Assembly (NCBI GenBank): GCA_937896195.1
Contig: CALBNC010000030.1
Coordinates: 1 to 43,321, forward strand
Direction: 5' to 3'
From: an uncultured Gammaproteobacteria bacterium
Lineage (GTDB): Bacteria; Pseudomonadota; Gammaproteobacteria; PS1; Pseudothioglobaceae
Length of the DNA: 43,321 bases
Shown one piece after another: positions 7,992-17,210 of the stretch. Each line of letters starts with the position of its first letter. The stretch's first letter is position 1. Position numbers and translations under genes: made by a program. Under the pieces are notes generated by a model that saw nothing but the letters and a program-made list of their open reading frames with translations, had not been told where the DNA came from and made no database searches.

Positions 7992-8867
7992 GTGGAAACT
8001 CTATTTGAAACCAATTTAAGCCTACCTCTTATCCAAAAAGGCAAGGTAAGAGATATTTATGATATTGACGATAGGCGAATGCTTATTGTTACCACTGATC
8101 GTTTAAGTGCTTTTGACGTGGTCTTTGATGATGGAATTGCTAAAAAAGGCGCTGTATTAACCTCTGTGGCTAATTTTTGGTTCGATAAAACCCAGCATAT
8201 AATTCCAAATCACCTAACGCATGAGCCTCTAAATAGCGTTCTAAACGATCAAGAGGTTGAACAAGTTGAAGGTCGTGCTATTATTGTCAAAAAATTAAAA
8301 CCCTTGGCGCTAGAAGCAATTGTTCGTGGCTATATTATCGGATCGGGGTGGAAGGATTATCAAAATACTGGGAAAATGTGTGGGATAACCCTGCCTAAGA
8401 ATCTTAAATTAGCACAAAAGTTGCCAGATGTAATGTTTACACCTTCCAGTAAAGCGGCTGTCGGTGAGCATGATGAGAATATTGACTTCGCCACCACTGT
8501 CGCTATTTTAGGCGAAGATATGGCTCAGCAAGTTAAGCAGGCTAGCCTGGCGCTTTATCGATTTGCGGCTGAATTTGCACTCGAGCGCGGCATCATCATT
8601 GCAGACACTAAATTTGAATTTGGCTTAGATGAAAACAATACGCTAACATTAATGGATGAGGTGCTAACCCCAGATTCCTCGCGTTTTTGGTCAGCTAAAG
8701 ATTACCAAGTTGGCGAAAGTCCACAAAGTTTTGATAAGCAAATTGTACGAGATTATCTAGAAACACTAGACTGGAACAAAGCACCTCCAGCGCCGAAGTT
8801 GCCACAAAATATCATAGAAAAAACTGCCAATAAATATCAGCAGGTTCAACAATTGTTGATGCAATAG
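7992..8867 (+). CDS. purC: Phosphoribosylaminoimidazole-succinocarboxamide synthase
   Basis: A 291-residue SAICAR synthase of the longer single-domain type, catalysing ATP-dependent joining of aspartate to CAIR in purine synthesis. Visible family motifs are KGKVRDIYDI near the start, TDRLSAFDVV, EAIVRGYIIGSGW, then TKFEFGLD and LMDEVLTPDSSRFW. It begins with GTG, chosen because AAAGGA lies about six bases upstream and the residues after it match the family N-terminus. The next gene starts five bases after the stop, so it heads a plus-strand run reaching to ribF. Confidence 0.97.
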   Translation: METLFETNLSLPLIQKGKVRDIYDIDDRRMLIVTTDRLSAFDVVFDDGIAKKGAVLTSVANFWFDKTQHIIPNHLTHEPLNSVLNDQEVEQVEGRAIIVKKLKPLALEAIVRGYIIGSGWKDYQNTGKMCGITLPKNLKLAQKLPDVMFTPSSKAAVGEHDENIDFATTVAILGEDMAQQVKQASLALYRFAAEFALERGIIIADTKFEFGLDENNTLTLMDEVLTPDSSRFWSAKDYQVGESPQSFDKQIVRDYLETLDWNKAPPAPKLPQNIIEKTANKYQQVQQLLMQ

Positions 8868-8872
8868 CAATC

Positions 8873-9673
8873 ATGCAGCTAAGCGGTTTAATCCAAAAAA
8901 TGCACACCCATCTTAATAAGGGGGTTGCCCAGTACCAGCTTCCAATTGGGGATAAATTATTAAACATGAACGACCTAGTGGGTGAACAAATCACGTTAAG
9001 CTTTAACCACGTTATCCATTGCAGTCACTGCGGCAAAAAAACCAATAAAAGCTACTCTCAGGGCTATTGCTACCCCTGTTCTCAAAAACTAGCCTGCTGT
9101 GACTTATGCATCATGAAGCCTGAAACTTGTCACCACCATCTTGGTACGTGTCGAGAGCCGCAGTGGGGTCTAGATAATTGCTTTTCTCCCCATGTTGTTT
9201 ATTTGGCTAACTCGTCTGGCATTAAAGTTGGAATTACTCGCAAGGGTAATATCCCTAATCGCTGGATTGACCAAGGGGCTATTAGCGCGTTGCCTATCTT
9301 AGAAGTAGATACGCGCTTAAAATCGGGTGAGCTTGAGATGGCATTAAAGCAATATGTTAATGATAAAACCAATTGGCGAAAAATGCTGAAGAATGAGGTG
9401 AGTCCGGTTGATCTTCTAGCGACAAAAAACGAACTACTTGGGAACATTCAAAATACCATTGACACAACGAGCGCTCAAATATTGAACAATGAAGTGCTGG
9501 CAATAAACTACCCTGTGGTAGAATATCCCAGCAAAATTACTTCATTAAATTTTGATAAAACACCAGTCATAACGGGTGTTTTAAAAGGTATCAAGGCGCA
9601 GTATTTAATTCTAGATTCTGGCGTTATTAATATTAGAAAATTTGGTGCTTATGATATTGCACTAACTTATTAG
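8873..9673 (+). CDS. DUF2797 family zinc-ribbon/GIY-YIG-like protein
   Basis: A 266-residue protein recognisable as DUF2797. The first third has many cysteines and histidines (HCSHCGKKTNKS, GYCYPCSQK, CCDLC, KPETCHHHLGTC), consistent with one or two structural zinc sites. After residue 100, VVYLANSSGIKVGITR and NRWIDQGA resemble the strand and arginine segment of GIY-YIG nucleases. The family is widespread in gammaproteobacteria and uncharacterised as far as I know. It lies between purC and an FKBP gene in a tight run with gaps of 5 and 9 bases. A nuclease or nucleic-acid role is inference only. Confidence 0.82.
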   Translation: MQLSGLIQKMHTHLNKGVAQYQLPIGDKLLNMNDLVGEQITLSFNHVIHCSHCGKKTNKSYSQGYCYPCSQKLACCDLCIMKPETCHHHLGTCREPQWGLDNCFSPHVVYLANSSGIKVGITRKGNIPNRWIDQGAISALPILEVDTRLKSGELEMALKQYVNDKTNWRKMLKNEVSPVDLLATKNELLGNIQNTIDTTSAQILNNEVLAINYPVVEYPSKITSLNFDKTPVITGVLKGIKAQYLILDSGVINIRKFGAYDIALTY

Positions 9674-9682
9674 GAGAGAATT

Positions 9683-10009
9683 ATGGCAGATTTAATCATT
9701 GAAGAATTAGCATTAGGTGAAGGTACGGCTTGTAAAGCGGGCGACCATGTTTCTATGCACTACACAGGCTGGCTAACTAACGGAAAAAAATTCGACTCAA
9801 GTGTTGATCGCAATGACCCTTTCAACTTTCAGTTAGGGGTGGGGCAAGTAATTCCTGGTTGGGATCAAGGTGTCGATGGTATGCAAGTAGGTGGCAAGCG
9901 CAAATTAACCATTCCGTCAAAGCTGGCTTATGGCGAAATGGGCGCGGGTGGCATTATTCCGCCAAATGCAACTCTGGTTTTTGATGTTGAGCTTTTAGGC
10001 ATTCAATAA
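9683..10009 (+). CDS. FKBP-type peptidyl-prolyl isomerase
   Basis: A 108-residue single-domain FKBP, about the size of human FKBP12, with no signal peptide and so probably cytoplasmic. Conserved active-site segments are [29 protein letters not shown] and [20 protein letters not shown], ending [10 protein letters not shown]. It catalyses cis-trans isomerisation of prolyl bonds. A clear GGAGAG ribosome site lies seven bases before the ATG. It follows the DUF2797 gene by nine bases and precedes the aminotransferase by seven. Confidence 0.95.
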   Translation: MADLIIEELALGEGTACKAGDHVSMHYTGWLTNGKKFDSSVDRNDPFNFQLGVGQVIPGWDQGVDGMQVGGKRKLTIPSKLAYGEMGAGGIIPPNATLVFDVELLGIQ

Positions 10010-10016
10010 AGACATT

Positions 10017-11204
10017 ATGAACGACGACTTCCCTAGAATTAAAAGACTTCCTGCCTATGTTTTTGCCGTTACTAACGAGCTTAAATCTAAGGCGAGAGCG
10101 CGTGGGGAAGATATTATTGACTTTGGCATGGGTAACCCAGACCAGCCGACTCCCGATCACATTGTTGAAAAGTTAGTTGAGGCGGCTCGCAGAAAAGACA
10201 CGCATCGCTACTCGACATCTCGAGGAATTCCTCGTTTACGTAAAGCTATTTCAAACTGGTATAAGAGCCGTTTCGACGTTGATATAGACCCAGAAACAGA
10301 GGCAATTGTTACTATCGGGTCCAAAGAGGGCTTGGCAAACTTAGCGCAAGCAATAGTGGGGGCGGGCGATACAGTTTTGGTACCCAATCCCGCGTACCCA
10401 ATTCACCCATATGGGTTTGTCATTGCGGGTGCCGATATTCAGCATGTGCCTTGTGGCCCAGAGGATGACTTCTTGGCCGAGCTTGAAAGATCTATAAAAA
10501 ACACTTGGCCAAAGCCGAAGATGCTGGTGCTAAACTATCCATCCAATCCAACAACAGAATGTGTTGAATTAGTGTTTTTTGAGAAGGTTATTAAAATTGC
10601 CAAAGAGCATGAAATTTGGGTTGTGCAAGATTTAGCTTACGCCGATATTGTTTTTGATGGCTATGTGGCACCCAGTATTATGCAAGTCAAAGGCGCTAAA
10701 GATATTGCTGTAGAGTTTTTCTCACTCTCAAAAAGTTACAACATGCCTGGCTGGCGCGTTGGCTTTATGGTTGGTAATCCGATTTTAGTAAAAGCATTAG
10801 CAAAAATAAAATCTTACCTTGATTATGGCATGTTTACGCCAATTCAAGTAGCTGCTATTGAAGCATTAGAGGGTGATCAAACCTGCGTTCAGGAAATATC
10901 AAATATGTACCAAGATCGTCGCGATGTTTTGTGTAGTGGCTTAAATAGCATTGGTTGGGAGGTAACGCCGCCTAAAGCTACCATGTTTGTCTGGGCTAAA
11001 ATTCCTGAATTTTACCAATCCATGGGCTCGCTTGAGTTCACTAAAAAACTACTAAAAATAGCTAAAGTGGGCGTCTCTCCAGGGGTTGGATTTGGTGACT
11101 ATGGTGATCAATATGTTCGCTTTGGTTTGATCGAAAATGAGCATCGAACTCGTCAAGCTATTCGCGGTATTCGCGAAATGTTTAAAGCAGATGGGTTGCT
11201 ATAG
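10017..11204 (+). CDS. alaC: Class I aminotransferase, AlaC-like (glutamate-pyruvate)
   Basis: A 395-residue PLP-dependent enzyme closely resembling AlaC, which interconverts pyruvate plus glutamate with alanine plus 2-oxoglutarate. PLP contacts are visible: GSKEG (101-105), NYPSNPTT (173-180), D205 in VVQDLAYAD, and the Schiff-base lysine K239 in [15 protein letters not shown]. The N-terminus ([20 protein letters not shown]) is typical of the group that in many proteobacteria precedes homoserine dehydrogenase and threonine synthase. Those genes are absent here, though a methionine-pathway gene follows two genes later. Confidence 0.9.
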   Translation: MNDDFPRIKRLPAYVFAVTNELKSKARARGEDIIDFGMGNPDQPTPDHIVEKLVEAARRKDTHRYSTSRGIPRLRKAISNWYKSRFDVDIDPETEAIVTIGSKEGLANLAQAIVGAGDTVLVPNPAYPIHPYGFVIAGADIQHVPCGPEDDFLAELERSIKNTWPKPKMLVLNYPSNPTTECVELVFFEKVIKIAKEHEIWVVQDLAYADIVFDGYVAPSIMQVKGAKDIAVEFFSLSKSYNMPGWRVGFMVGNPILVKALAKIKSYLDYGMFTPIQVAAIEALEGDQTCVQEISNMYQDRRDVLCSGLNSIGWEVTPPKATMFVWAKIPEFYQSMGSLEFTKKLLKIAKVGVSPGVGFGDYGDQYVRFGLIENEHRTRQAIRGIREMFKADGLL

Positions 11205-11233
11205 ATAAAAGATTGGCGTTAAAATCAAAACAC

Positions 11234-12070
11234 ATGAAACTATCTGCTAACGAATTTATCAACTCCCAACATAAGCGTCTAACCCTGTTAGGCATGTCTG
11301 GGGTTGGAAAAACACATCTGGCCAAATTATTATCTAAAAACGATGATTATTTTCACTACTCAGGTGACTATCGTATTGGCGCTCAATATCTAAACAATGA
11401 TATTTTAGATAATATAAAGTCTTGCATTAAGCAGGACGAAAAGCTAAAAGAGCTGCTCGAAAATGACTCAATTAGCGTTCAAAATCATATCACTTTTGAC
11501 AACCTATCTGTAGTTGCGTCCTTTCTAGGGAAGGTTGGAAATCCTGAACTAGGAGGCCTGCCCATTGCTGAGTTCATGCGCCGCCAAGCTTTATTCAATC
11601 AGGCAGAGTCTAATACTATGCTGGATGTGCCTGGCTTTATCGCTAAATCTGAGCGACAAGGTGTAGCCAACTTTATCAATGATGCAGGTGGAAGCTTGTG
11701 TGAACTTGACAATGAAAATATTTATAAAACCTTAGCTGAGCACACAATAATCTTATACATTCGTGCCAGTAAAAGCAATGAAAATACTTTAATAGAGCGT
11801 GCACAAACTCACCCTAAGCCAATGTACTACCAGGCTAGGTTTTTACAAGAACAGCTGGCTATTTACTTAGCAGAAAACAAGCTTACTTATGTGGCACAAA
11901 TTAACCCAGATGCTTTTATTCGCTGGATATTTCCCCGCTTATTAGAGCATCGCAAGCCAAAATACGAGCGTATTGCCCAACAGTATGGTTACACCATTGA
12001 CAGCGAAGATTTGTATCAATGTCGCCATGCCGATGAAGTGCTTGAGCTAATTGCAGGAGCTATCTCCTAA
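11234..12070 (+). CDS. P-loop ATPase/kinase-like protein, function unknown
   Basis: A 278-residue cytoplasmic protein. A Walker A motif GMSGVGKT is at residues 20-27, followed by HLAKLL, and then YFHYSGDYRIGAQYL, which recalls the substrate-binding part of small-molecule kinases such as shikimate kinases. A hydrophobic strand with aspartate (NTMLDVPGFI) could act as Walker B, and IILYIRASKSNE followed by IERAQTHPKP could be a lid. I do not recognise a characterised family. The ATG at 11234 is preferred over a TTG at 11213. The stop codon overlaps the metA start by one base, suggesting co-expression with methionine synthesis. Confidence 0.72.
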   Translation: MKLSANEFINSQHKRLTLLGMSGVGKTHLAKLLSKNDDYFHYSGDYRIGAQYLNNDILDNIKSCIKQDEKLKELLENDSISVQNHITFDNLSVVASFLGKVGNPELGGLPIAEFMRRQALFNQAESNTMLDVPGFIAKSERQGVANFINDAGGSLCELDNENIYKTLAEHTIILYIRASKSNENTLIERAQTHPKPMYYQARFLQEQLAIYLAENKLTYVAQINPDAFIRWIFPRLLEHRKPKYERIAQQYGYTIDSEDLYQCRHADEVLELIAGAIS

Positions 12071-13125
12071 TGCCTTTAATTGCCCATTCAAAACTACCTT
12101 CCTTTGCACGGCTAAAATCTGAAGGGGAGATAGTATTAAGTAAAGATCGGGCCAATCACCAAGTGATTCGTGAGCTTCATATCGGCTTACTTAACTTGAT
12201 GCCAGACGCCGCTCTGGAGGCCACTGAGCGTCAATTTTTCCGTCTCATTGGTCACTCTAACCAAATTGCTCAATTTTATTTACATCCCTTTACATTGCCT
12301 TCTGTTGAGCGTGGCGAAAAGGCGACCAAGCACGTTAGTGAGCACTATCAAAGCTTTGATGAAATAAAATTACAAGGCCTAGATGCTCTTATTATTACAG
12401 GGGCTCATGTTGAGCAGGCCGACTTGAAAAAAGCACCTTTTTACGATGAGTTAAAGGCTGTCATTGACTGGTCATATGCAAACGTCACTTCTACCTTATG
12501 CTCTTGCTTAGCCACTCACGCGGTGATGGAGTTCAGATACCAGCAGAAACGCCAAGCTATTGGCAATAAGTGTTGGGGCGTCTTTAAACATAAAATTGCA
12601 AATCGAAGCCACCCTCTAATTAGTGGCGTTAACACCAACTTTAACGTGCCGCATTCTCGTTTTAATGAAATAACCAAGGAGCAATTTACAACAGCCGGCA
12701 TTAAAATTTTGGTTGATAGCGACATAGGTGCACATCTGTGTGTGAGCGAGGACCTACTGCGTATCGTCTTTTTCCAGGGGCATCCTGAGTATGACACTAT
12801 TAGCCTGCTTAAAGAATACAAGCGTGAAATCATAGCCTACCTATCTGGCTATCGAGATGCCTATCCTGTTTTTCCTACACATTACTTAGGCGAACAAAAT
12901 AAAGCCATCTTAGACGAGTACAAGGTCAAATTATTAGCAGGTGATTTTAGTATTAATGACTTCCCCGAAGATCTTATTAGTAAGACGCTAGACAACACCT
13001 GGCATGACGCCACGAGACAAATTATAAGCAACTGGATTGGTTGCGTGTATCAAACCACCCATGAAGATGTGAACAGGCCTTTCATGGACGGTATTGATCC
13101 TGAAGACCCTTTAAAACTTAGGTAA
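12070..13125 (+). CDS. metA: Homoserine O-acyltransferase, MetA family
   Basis: A 351-residue enzyme of the MetA fold that activates homoserine for methionine synthesis. The N-terminal LNLMPDAALEATERQFFRLI block, the nucleophile region LCSCLATHAVM (C146 most likely), PHSRFNEI and the His-Glu pair in FFQGHPEYD are all present. Acyl-CoA preference in MetA enzymes depends on a residue after the TGAP-like turn: acetyl-using enzymes have TGAPVE, E. coli has TGAPLG. Here it is TGAHVE with E115, which hints at acetyl-CoA rather than succinyl-CoA. The sequence around the nucleophile (CLATHA rather than CWAVQA) is divergent from E. coli. Confidence 0.88.
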   Translation: MPLIAHSKLPSFARLKSEGEIVLSKDRANHQVIRELHIGLLNLMPDAALEATERQFFRLIGHSNQIAQFYLHPFTLPSVERGEKATKHVSEHYQSFDEIKLQGLDALIITGAHVEQADLKKAPFYDELKAVIDWSYANVTSTLCSCLATHAVMEFRYQQKRQAIGNKCWGVFKHKIANRSHPLISGVNTNFNVPHSRFNEITKEQFTTAGIKILVDSDIGAHLCVSEDLLRIVFFQGHPEYDTISLLKEYKREIIAYLSGYRDAYPVFPTHYLGEQNKAILDEYKVKLLAGDFSINDFPEDLISKTLDNTWHDATRQIISNWIGCVYQTTHEDVNRPFMDGIDPEDPLKLR

Positions 13126-13129
13126 TACA

Positions 13130-14188
13130 TTGTCACAACTTGCTGATCAGCTCCTTACCTGGTTTGATGTTCATGGGCGCACCAACCTCCCCTGGCAAAT
13201 TGGGGATAAAGATAAAGTTGACGTCTATCACATTTGGCTCAGTGAAGTTATGCTTCAACAAACCCAAGTTAGTACGGTAATTGATTATTTTAACCGCTTT
13301 CTTCACCACTTCCCTACACTTAGTAATTTAGCTAACGCACCAGAAGATGCTGTTTTGGCTCAATGGGCTGGGCTGGGTTATTACGCAAGAGCAAGAAACC
13401 TACATAAAACTGCCAAAATTATTACACATGATTATCAAGGCTGTTTTCCTCAAAAGCTCGAGCAAATCCTTGCCCTTCCTGGTATCGGAAGATCAACAGC
13501 AGGTGCGATACTAGCACTTGGATTTAACCAAAAACAGTCTATATTAGATGGCAATGTAAAACGAGTATTATCGAGAACTCATCAAGTCAAAGGTCATTAT
13601 GCCCAAAGTAGTACGCTCAAAGAGTTATGGCGTCTAGCTGAATCTCATACGCCTAACATTCGCACGGACCACTATACTCAGGCTATTATGGATCTAGGTG
13701 CGACAATCTGTACTCGCACCAATCCTAGTTGTAGCCTTTGCCCCATTAGCAATATTTGCAAATCAAGTGCTGCTCAAACACAGCTCGATTATCCTAATCC
13801 AAAACCGAAAAAAATCAAGCCTAGCCGTTCGGTTGCAATGCTAGTATTTGTTAAAAACAGTCAGGTGTATTTACAAAAAAGACCTAGTCAGGGAATCTGG
13901 GGAGGCCTATGGAGCTTAGTAGAGTCTGAAGACACGCCTGTGTCTATCACTCAGTCTATGCACGCATTTGACCCGTCAGCTACAATCATCGAACAGCTTC
14001 CGGTTTTTAAGCATACCTTCACGCACTACCATTTACACATACGCCCTGTTGTTATCAGTTGCCCCTCTAGTAGCGCTAAGTTTCATCTTATCGACCAGGT
14101 TGAGGTTGGCATGCCAAAACCTGTATCTAAAATCCTTTCCCAAATCTCAAGCTTAACGCATATTGGTTTGAACGAACAAATAGACTAA
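13130..14188 (+). CDS. mutY: Adenine DNA glycosylase MutY
   Basis: A 352-residue HhH-GPD glycosylase that removes adenine mispaired with 8-oxoguanine. Catalytic E39 is in WLSEVMLQQTQV, the hairpin helix is LPGIGRSTAGAIL, and catalytic D140 is in ILDGNVKRVL. The 4Fe-4S cluster ligands C194, C201, C204 and C210 have the exact C-x6-C-x2-C-x5-C spacing. The C-terminal NUDIX-like domain that recognises 8-oxoG runs from about residue 230. No ATG fits the N-terminus; TTG at 13130 is chosen, with AGG about seven bases upstream and the family start QLADQLLTWFDVHGRTNLPW. Confidence 0.95.
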   Translation: MSQLADQLLTWFDVHGRTNLPWQIGDKDKVDVYHIWLSEVMLQQTQVSTVIDYFNRFLHHFPTLSNLANAPEDAVLAQWAGLGYYARARNLHKTAKIITHDYQGCFPQKLEQILALPGIGRSTAGAILALGFNQKQSILDGNVKRVLSRTHQVKGHYAQSSTLKELWRLAESHTPNIRTDHYTQAIMDLGATICTRTNPSCSLCPISNICKSSAAQTQLDYPNPKPKKIKPSRSVAMLVFVKNSQVYLQKRPSQGIWGGLWSLVESEDTPVSITQSMHAFDPSATIIEQLPVFKHTFTHYHLHIRPVVISCPSSSAKFHLIDQVEVGMPKPVSKILSQISSLTHIGLNEQID

Positions 14189-14197
14189 AATAGTTAC

Positions 14198-15121
14198 ATG
14201 AATATTATCCGCGGACTGCATAATTTAAAACAATACCCAGGAAGTGTTATTACCATTGGTAATTTTGATGGCGTTCATATTGGTCACCAGCATATTATTT
14301 CACGCTTAGTTGAAAAAGCTAAAATATTACACCTGCCCTCCGTGCTTATTTCATTCACCCCAACCCCGCAAAGTTTTTTTGGTCGCAAGAAAGCCACCCT
14401 AAGTAGCTTTAAACAAAAGCATCAGCAATTAAAACAACTGGGGCTAGACATTCACCTAATTATTACCTTTAATCAAGATTTTTCTAAACTTAGTGCTGAA
14501 GGCTTTATACAGAAAATATTGCTGGATCAGTTAGGAATGAAGTTTTGCCTTATTGGCGACGACTTTCGATTTGGATCAGGAAGAACGGGGGATTTCAAAC
14601 TACTGAAAACCCTGGGTAGAGAACAAGGATTTAAAGTTGAAAACACTCAAAGTATCCTATGCAACAATCACCGAGTCAGTAGCTCAAAGATTCGAGAGTT
14701 TTTATCACAGGGCGCTTTTGAATTGGCCTCTCAGATGTTAGGGCGAGAGTTCTCTATTTCCGGAAAAATTATCTTAGGAAAGCAGCTAGGCCGAACCATC
14801 AACTTTCCAACCATCAACATCCCCATTAAACGCAATATTAGTCCTGTTTTAGGTGTTTTCTGTGTACAAGTTCACTTACTTGGAAATACATTTAATGGTG
14901 TGTGCAATATTGGCAAGCGACCTACCGTTAACGGCGAAAATATCTTACTAGAAGTGTTTCTGTTTAGCTTTAACAAAACGGTTTATGGCGAGTTTGCCGA
15001 GGTTGTGTTTAAACAGAAAATTAGACAAGAGCAAAAATTCAACTCCTTTAATCAACTAAAAGAGCAAATTAAACTCGATGTTAGAACGGCCAAAAATTTC
15101 TTTGACCAGACACTAAACTAA
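14198..15121 (+). CDS. ribF: Bifunctional riboflavin kinase/FAD synthetase
   Basis: A 307-residue enzyme making FMN and FAD. The N-terminal adenylyltransferase domain has [11 protein letters not shown] with the nucleotidyltransferase HxGH, then [15 protein letters not shown] and [12 protein letters not shown]. The C-terminal kinase domain begins near residue 185 with [20 protein letters not shown] and has [13 protein letters not shown]. The gene ends the plus-strand run that began with purC and converges on pyrC, overlapping it by nine bases, so no terminator fits between them. In many relatives ileS and lspA follow; here they do not. Confidence 0.96.
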   Translation: MNIIRGLHNLKQYPGSVITIGNFDGVHIGHQHIISRLVEKAKILHLPSVLISFTPTPQSFFGRKKATLSSFKQKHQQLKQLGLDIHLIITFNQDFSKLSAEGFIQKILLDQLGMKFCLIGDDFRFGSGRTGDFKLLKTLGREQGFKVENTQSILCNNHRVSSSKIREFLSQGAFELASQMLGREFSISGKIILGKQLGRTINFPTINIPIKRNISPVLGVFCVQVHLLGNTFNGVCNIGKRPTVNGENILLEVFLFSFNKTVYGEFAEVVFKQKIRQEQKFNSFNQLKEQIKLDVRTAKNFFDQTLN

Positions 15122-16144
15122 CTTCCAAGATAAAACCTCTCCCGCCATAAATGGCACGATAGTCGAGCCTGCATATTCATAACTTTCTGGCACTGTCCAG
15201 TCTTCCTTGGACAAAGTGATAGTCCGCGTGTTTCTAGGCATGCCGTAAAAATCTGGGCCAAAGTGTGAGGCAAACCCTTCAAGCTTATCTAAAGCATTCC
15301 TTGATTCAAATACTTGTGCGTAGAGTTCAATTGCACAATGTGCACTTAAAATTCCCGCACAACCACAAGCCGATTCTTTTGCATCCTTTGCATGTGGCGC
15401 GGAGTCTGTTCCTAAGAAAAATTTCTTATTTCCACTGGTAGCTGCATCAAGTAAGGCTAATTGATGGGGATTCGCTCGCTTAAGAATAGGTAGACAGAAA
15501 TAATGAGGACGAATGCCGCCGACCAGCATGTCATTACGATTTGCCAGTAAATGGTGAGGGGTGATAGTTGCGGCTACGTTTTTGCCGCTCTTCAAGACAA
15601 AATCTACCGCATCTTTTGTCGTAATATGTTCAAAAACAATTTTAAGATCTGGAAAATCTTTAACAATTTGAGTTAAAACTTGGTCAATAAAGACCGCTTC
15701 ACGGTCAAAGATATCAACGTCAGAATGCGTAACCTCTCCATGAACCAGTAAAAGCATACCCGTCTTGCTCATCATCTCCAATGCTGGATAGATGTTTTTA
15801 ATGTCAGTCACTCCACTATCAGAATTAGTGGTGGCACCTGCAGGATAGAGCTTAGCGGCCTTGATAAAAAGACACTTAGATGCGCTCTCAATATCTTTTG
15901 CGCTGGTATTGTTGGTTAGATATAACACCATCAAAGGATCAAACTCTGTGTCTTTAGGAAGTGCAGCAAGGATTTCGTCTCTATAGGCTTGTGCCTGTTC
16001 AGCATTCGCTACTGGCGGGTTCAAATTTGGCATGATAATAGCCCTAGCCATTTGATTGGCGCTCATGGCTATGACTGACTTTAATGCCTCTCCAGAGCGC
16101 ACGTGTAAATGCCAATCGTCTGGTTGAGTTAATTTAAATTGCAT
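15113..16144 (-). CDS. pyrC: Dihydroorotase, PyrC class II
   Basis: A 343-residue zinc amidohydrolase that cyclises carbamoyl aspartate to dihydroorotate in pyrimidine synthesis. The metal-binding DWHLHVR motif is near residue 11. The [14 protein letters not shown] segment carries the lysine that is carboxylated in the family, VHGEVTH and FEHITT supply histidines, and [20 protein letters not shown] holds the catalytic aspartate. It is the last gene of secA-anmK-pyrC; its start lies inside the end of anmK (11 bases shared). Confidence 0.96.
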   Translation of the reverse strand: MQFKLTQPDDWHLHVRSGEALKSVIAMSANQMARAIIMPNLNPPVANAEQAQAYRDEILAALPKDTEFDPLMVLYLTNNTSAKDIESASKCLFIKAAKLYPAGATTNSDSGVTDIKNIYPALEMMSKTGMLLLVHGEVTHSDVDIFDREAVFIDQVLTQIVKDFPDLKIVFEHITTKDAVDFVLKSGKNVAATITPHHLLANRNDMLVGGIRPHYFCLPILKRANPHQLALLDAATSGNKKFFLGTDSAPHAKDAKESACGCAGILSAHCAIELYAQVFESRNALDKLEGFASHFGPDFYGMPRNTRTITLSKEDWTVPESYEYAGSTIVPFMAGEVLSWKLV

Positions 16145-17210
16145 AAATTGCTCCTAATATTCTCGTTTGTTTTGCGCCAGTCACTTCAGTTAAATTTGAG
16201 GTTTTACCCGCTAACGTGCGCTGTGCAAAAAAAGCAAAAGCAGCGGCTTCAACATAGTCTACATGGACGCCCAAATCATTGGTGCTCATAATACGACTAC
16301 TTGGGTTTAAATACGTTAGGCGCTCTACTAAAAAAGCATTATGCACACCACCCCCGCACAAATACACATCAGTATTTGGCCGAATGAAGTGGGAGATGCT
16401 CAGGGCCGTCAGCTCTAATAAAGTTCTTTGAACATTTTTTGCAGCTTCATCACCCGTCAAAAGTTTATCCAGCCAAGCGAGGTTGAAATATTCTGGACCC
16501 GTACTCTTGGGTATTTTTTTGTGAAAATAAGCATCTGCTAACATCTTATCTAACAATGCCTGGTTAACAAGACCACTTCTAGCCCATAAACCATCACGAT
16601 CATAGTCTAATGACTTGTGCCGTTCAATCCAGTTATCTAACAACGTATTGGCCGGGCCCGTATCAAAACCAATAACACTTTCGCCACGAAGCTGGGTCAA
16701 GTTGGCAATGCCGCCTAGATTTATCACCATGCCAGGCTTGCCATTTAGTAAATGCAGATGATACAGTGGCGTTAGCGGGGCGCCCTGGCCGCCAGCGGCA
16801 ACATCCTGCATGCGAAAATCTGCCACAGTTGTGATGTTGGTTTTTTGTGCAATCAATGCACCGTGTGCGATTTGCATCGAGTAGTTGCCGCCTTGATGAT
16901 AAATTGTTTGGCCATGTGAGCCAATTGCAACAATCTCATCAGGCTTAAGGCCAGCATTAGATAATAAAAGTAAGGCTGTATTAGAAAAAACATCTGCAAC
17001 TTGAATGTCTATTTCCGCTAAATTTTCTAATGAGGTTTGGCCACTCTGCGTTAACTGGCGCAAGCTGCTTTTGAGGGCCTCTGAGTAGGGTAGATAAGCT
17101 TGATCAACTATTTTTTGAGTTATGCTATTAACAATAACCCCATCAACACCATCAAGACTGGTGCCAGACATCAGCCCAATATAATATTGGGCTTTTTCTA
17201 TGTTAGCCAT
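16134..17210 (-). CDS. anmK: Anhydro-N-acetylmuramic acid kinase
   Basis: A 358-residue ASKHA-fold kinase that phosphorylates and opens 1,6-anhydro-MurNAc during cell-wall recycling, giving MurNAc 6-phosphate. Motifs: [19 protein letters not shown] at the N-terminus, [36 protein letters not shown] and LCGGGVHN. The ATG at 17210 puts the family motif a few residues from the start and overlaps the secA stop by eight bases (ATGGCTAA), so coupled translation is likely. Longer reads upstream lie in secA coding sequence. Confidence 0.95.
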   Translation of the reverse strand: MANIEKAQYYIGLMSGTSLDGVDGVIVNSITQKIVDQAYLPYSEALKSSLRQLTQSGQTSLENLAEIDIQVADVFSNTALLLLSNAGLKPDEIVAIGSHGQTIYHQGGNYSMQIAHGALIAQKTNITTVADFRMQDVAAGGQGAPLTPLYHLHLLNGKPGMVINLGGIANLTQLRGESVIGFDTGPANTLLDNWIERHKSLDYDRDGLWARSGLVNQALLDKMLADAYFHKKIPKSTGPEYFNLAWLDKLLTGDEAAKNVQRTLLELTALSISHFIRPNTDVYLCGGGVHNAFLVERLTYLNPSSRIMSTNDLGVHVDYVEAAAFAFFAQRTLAGKTSNLTEVTGAKQTRILGAIYAI

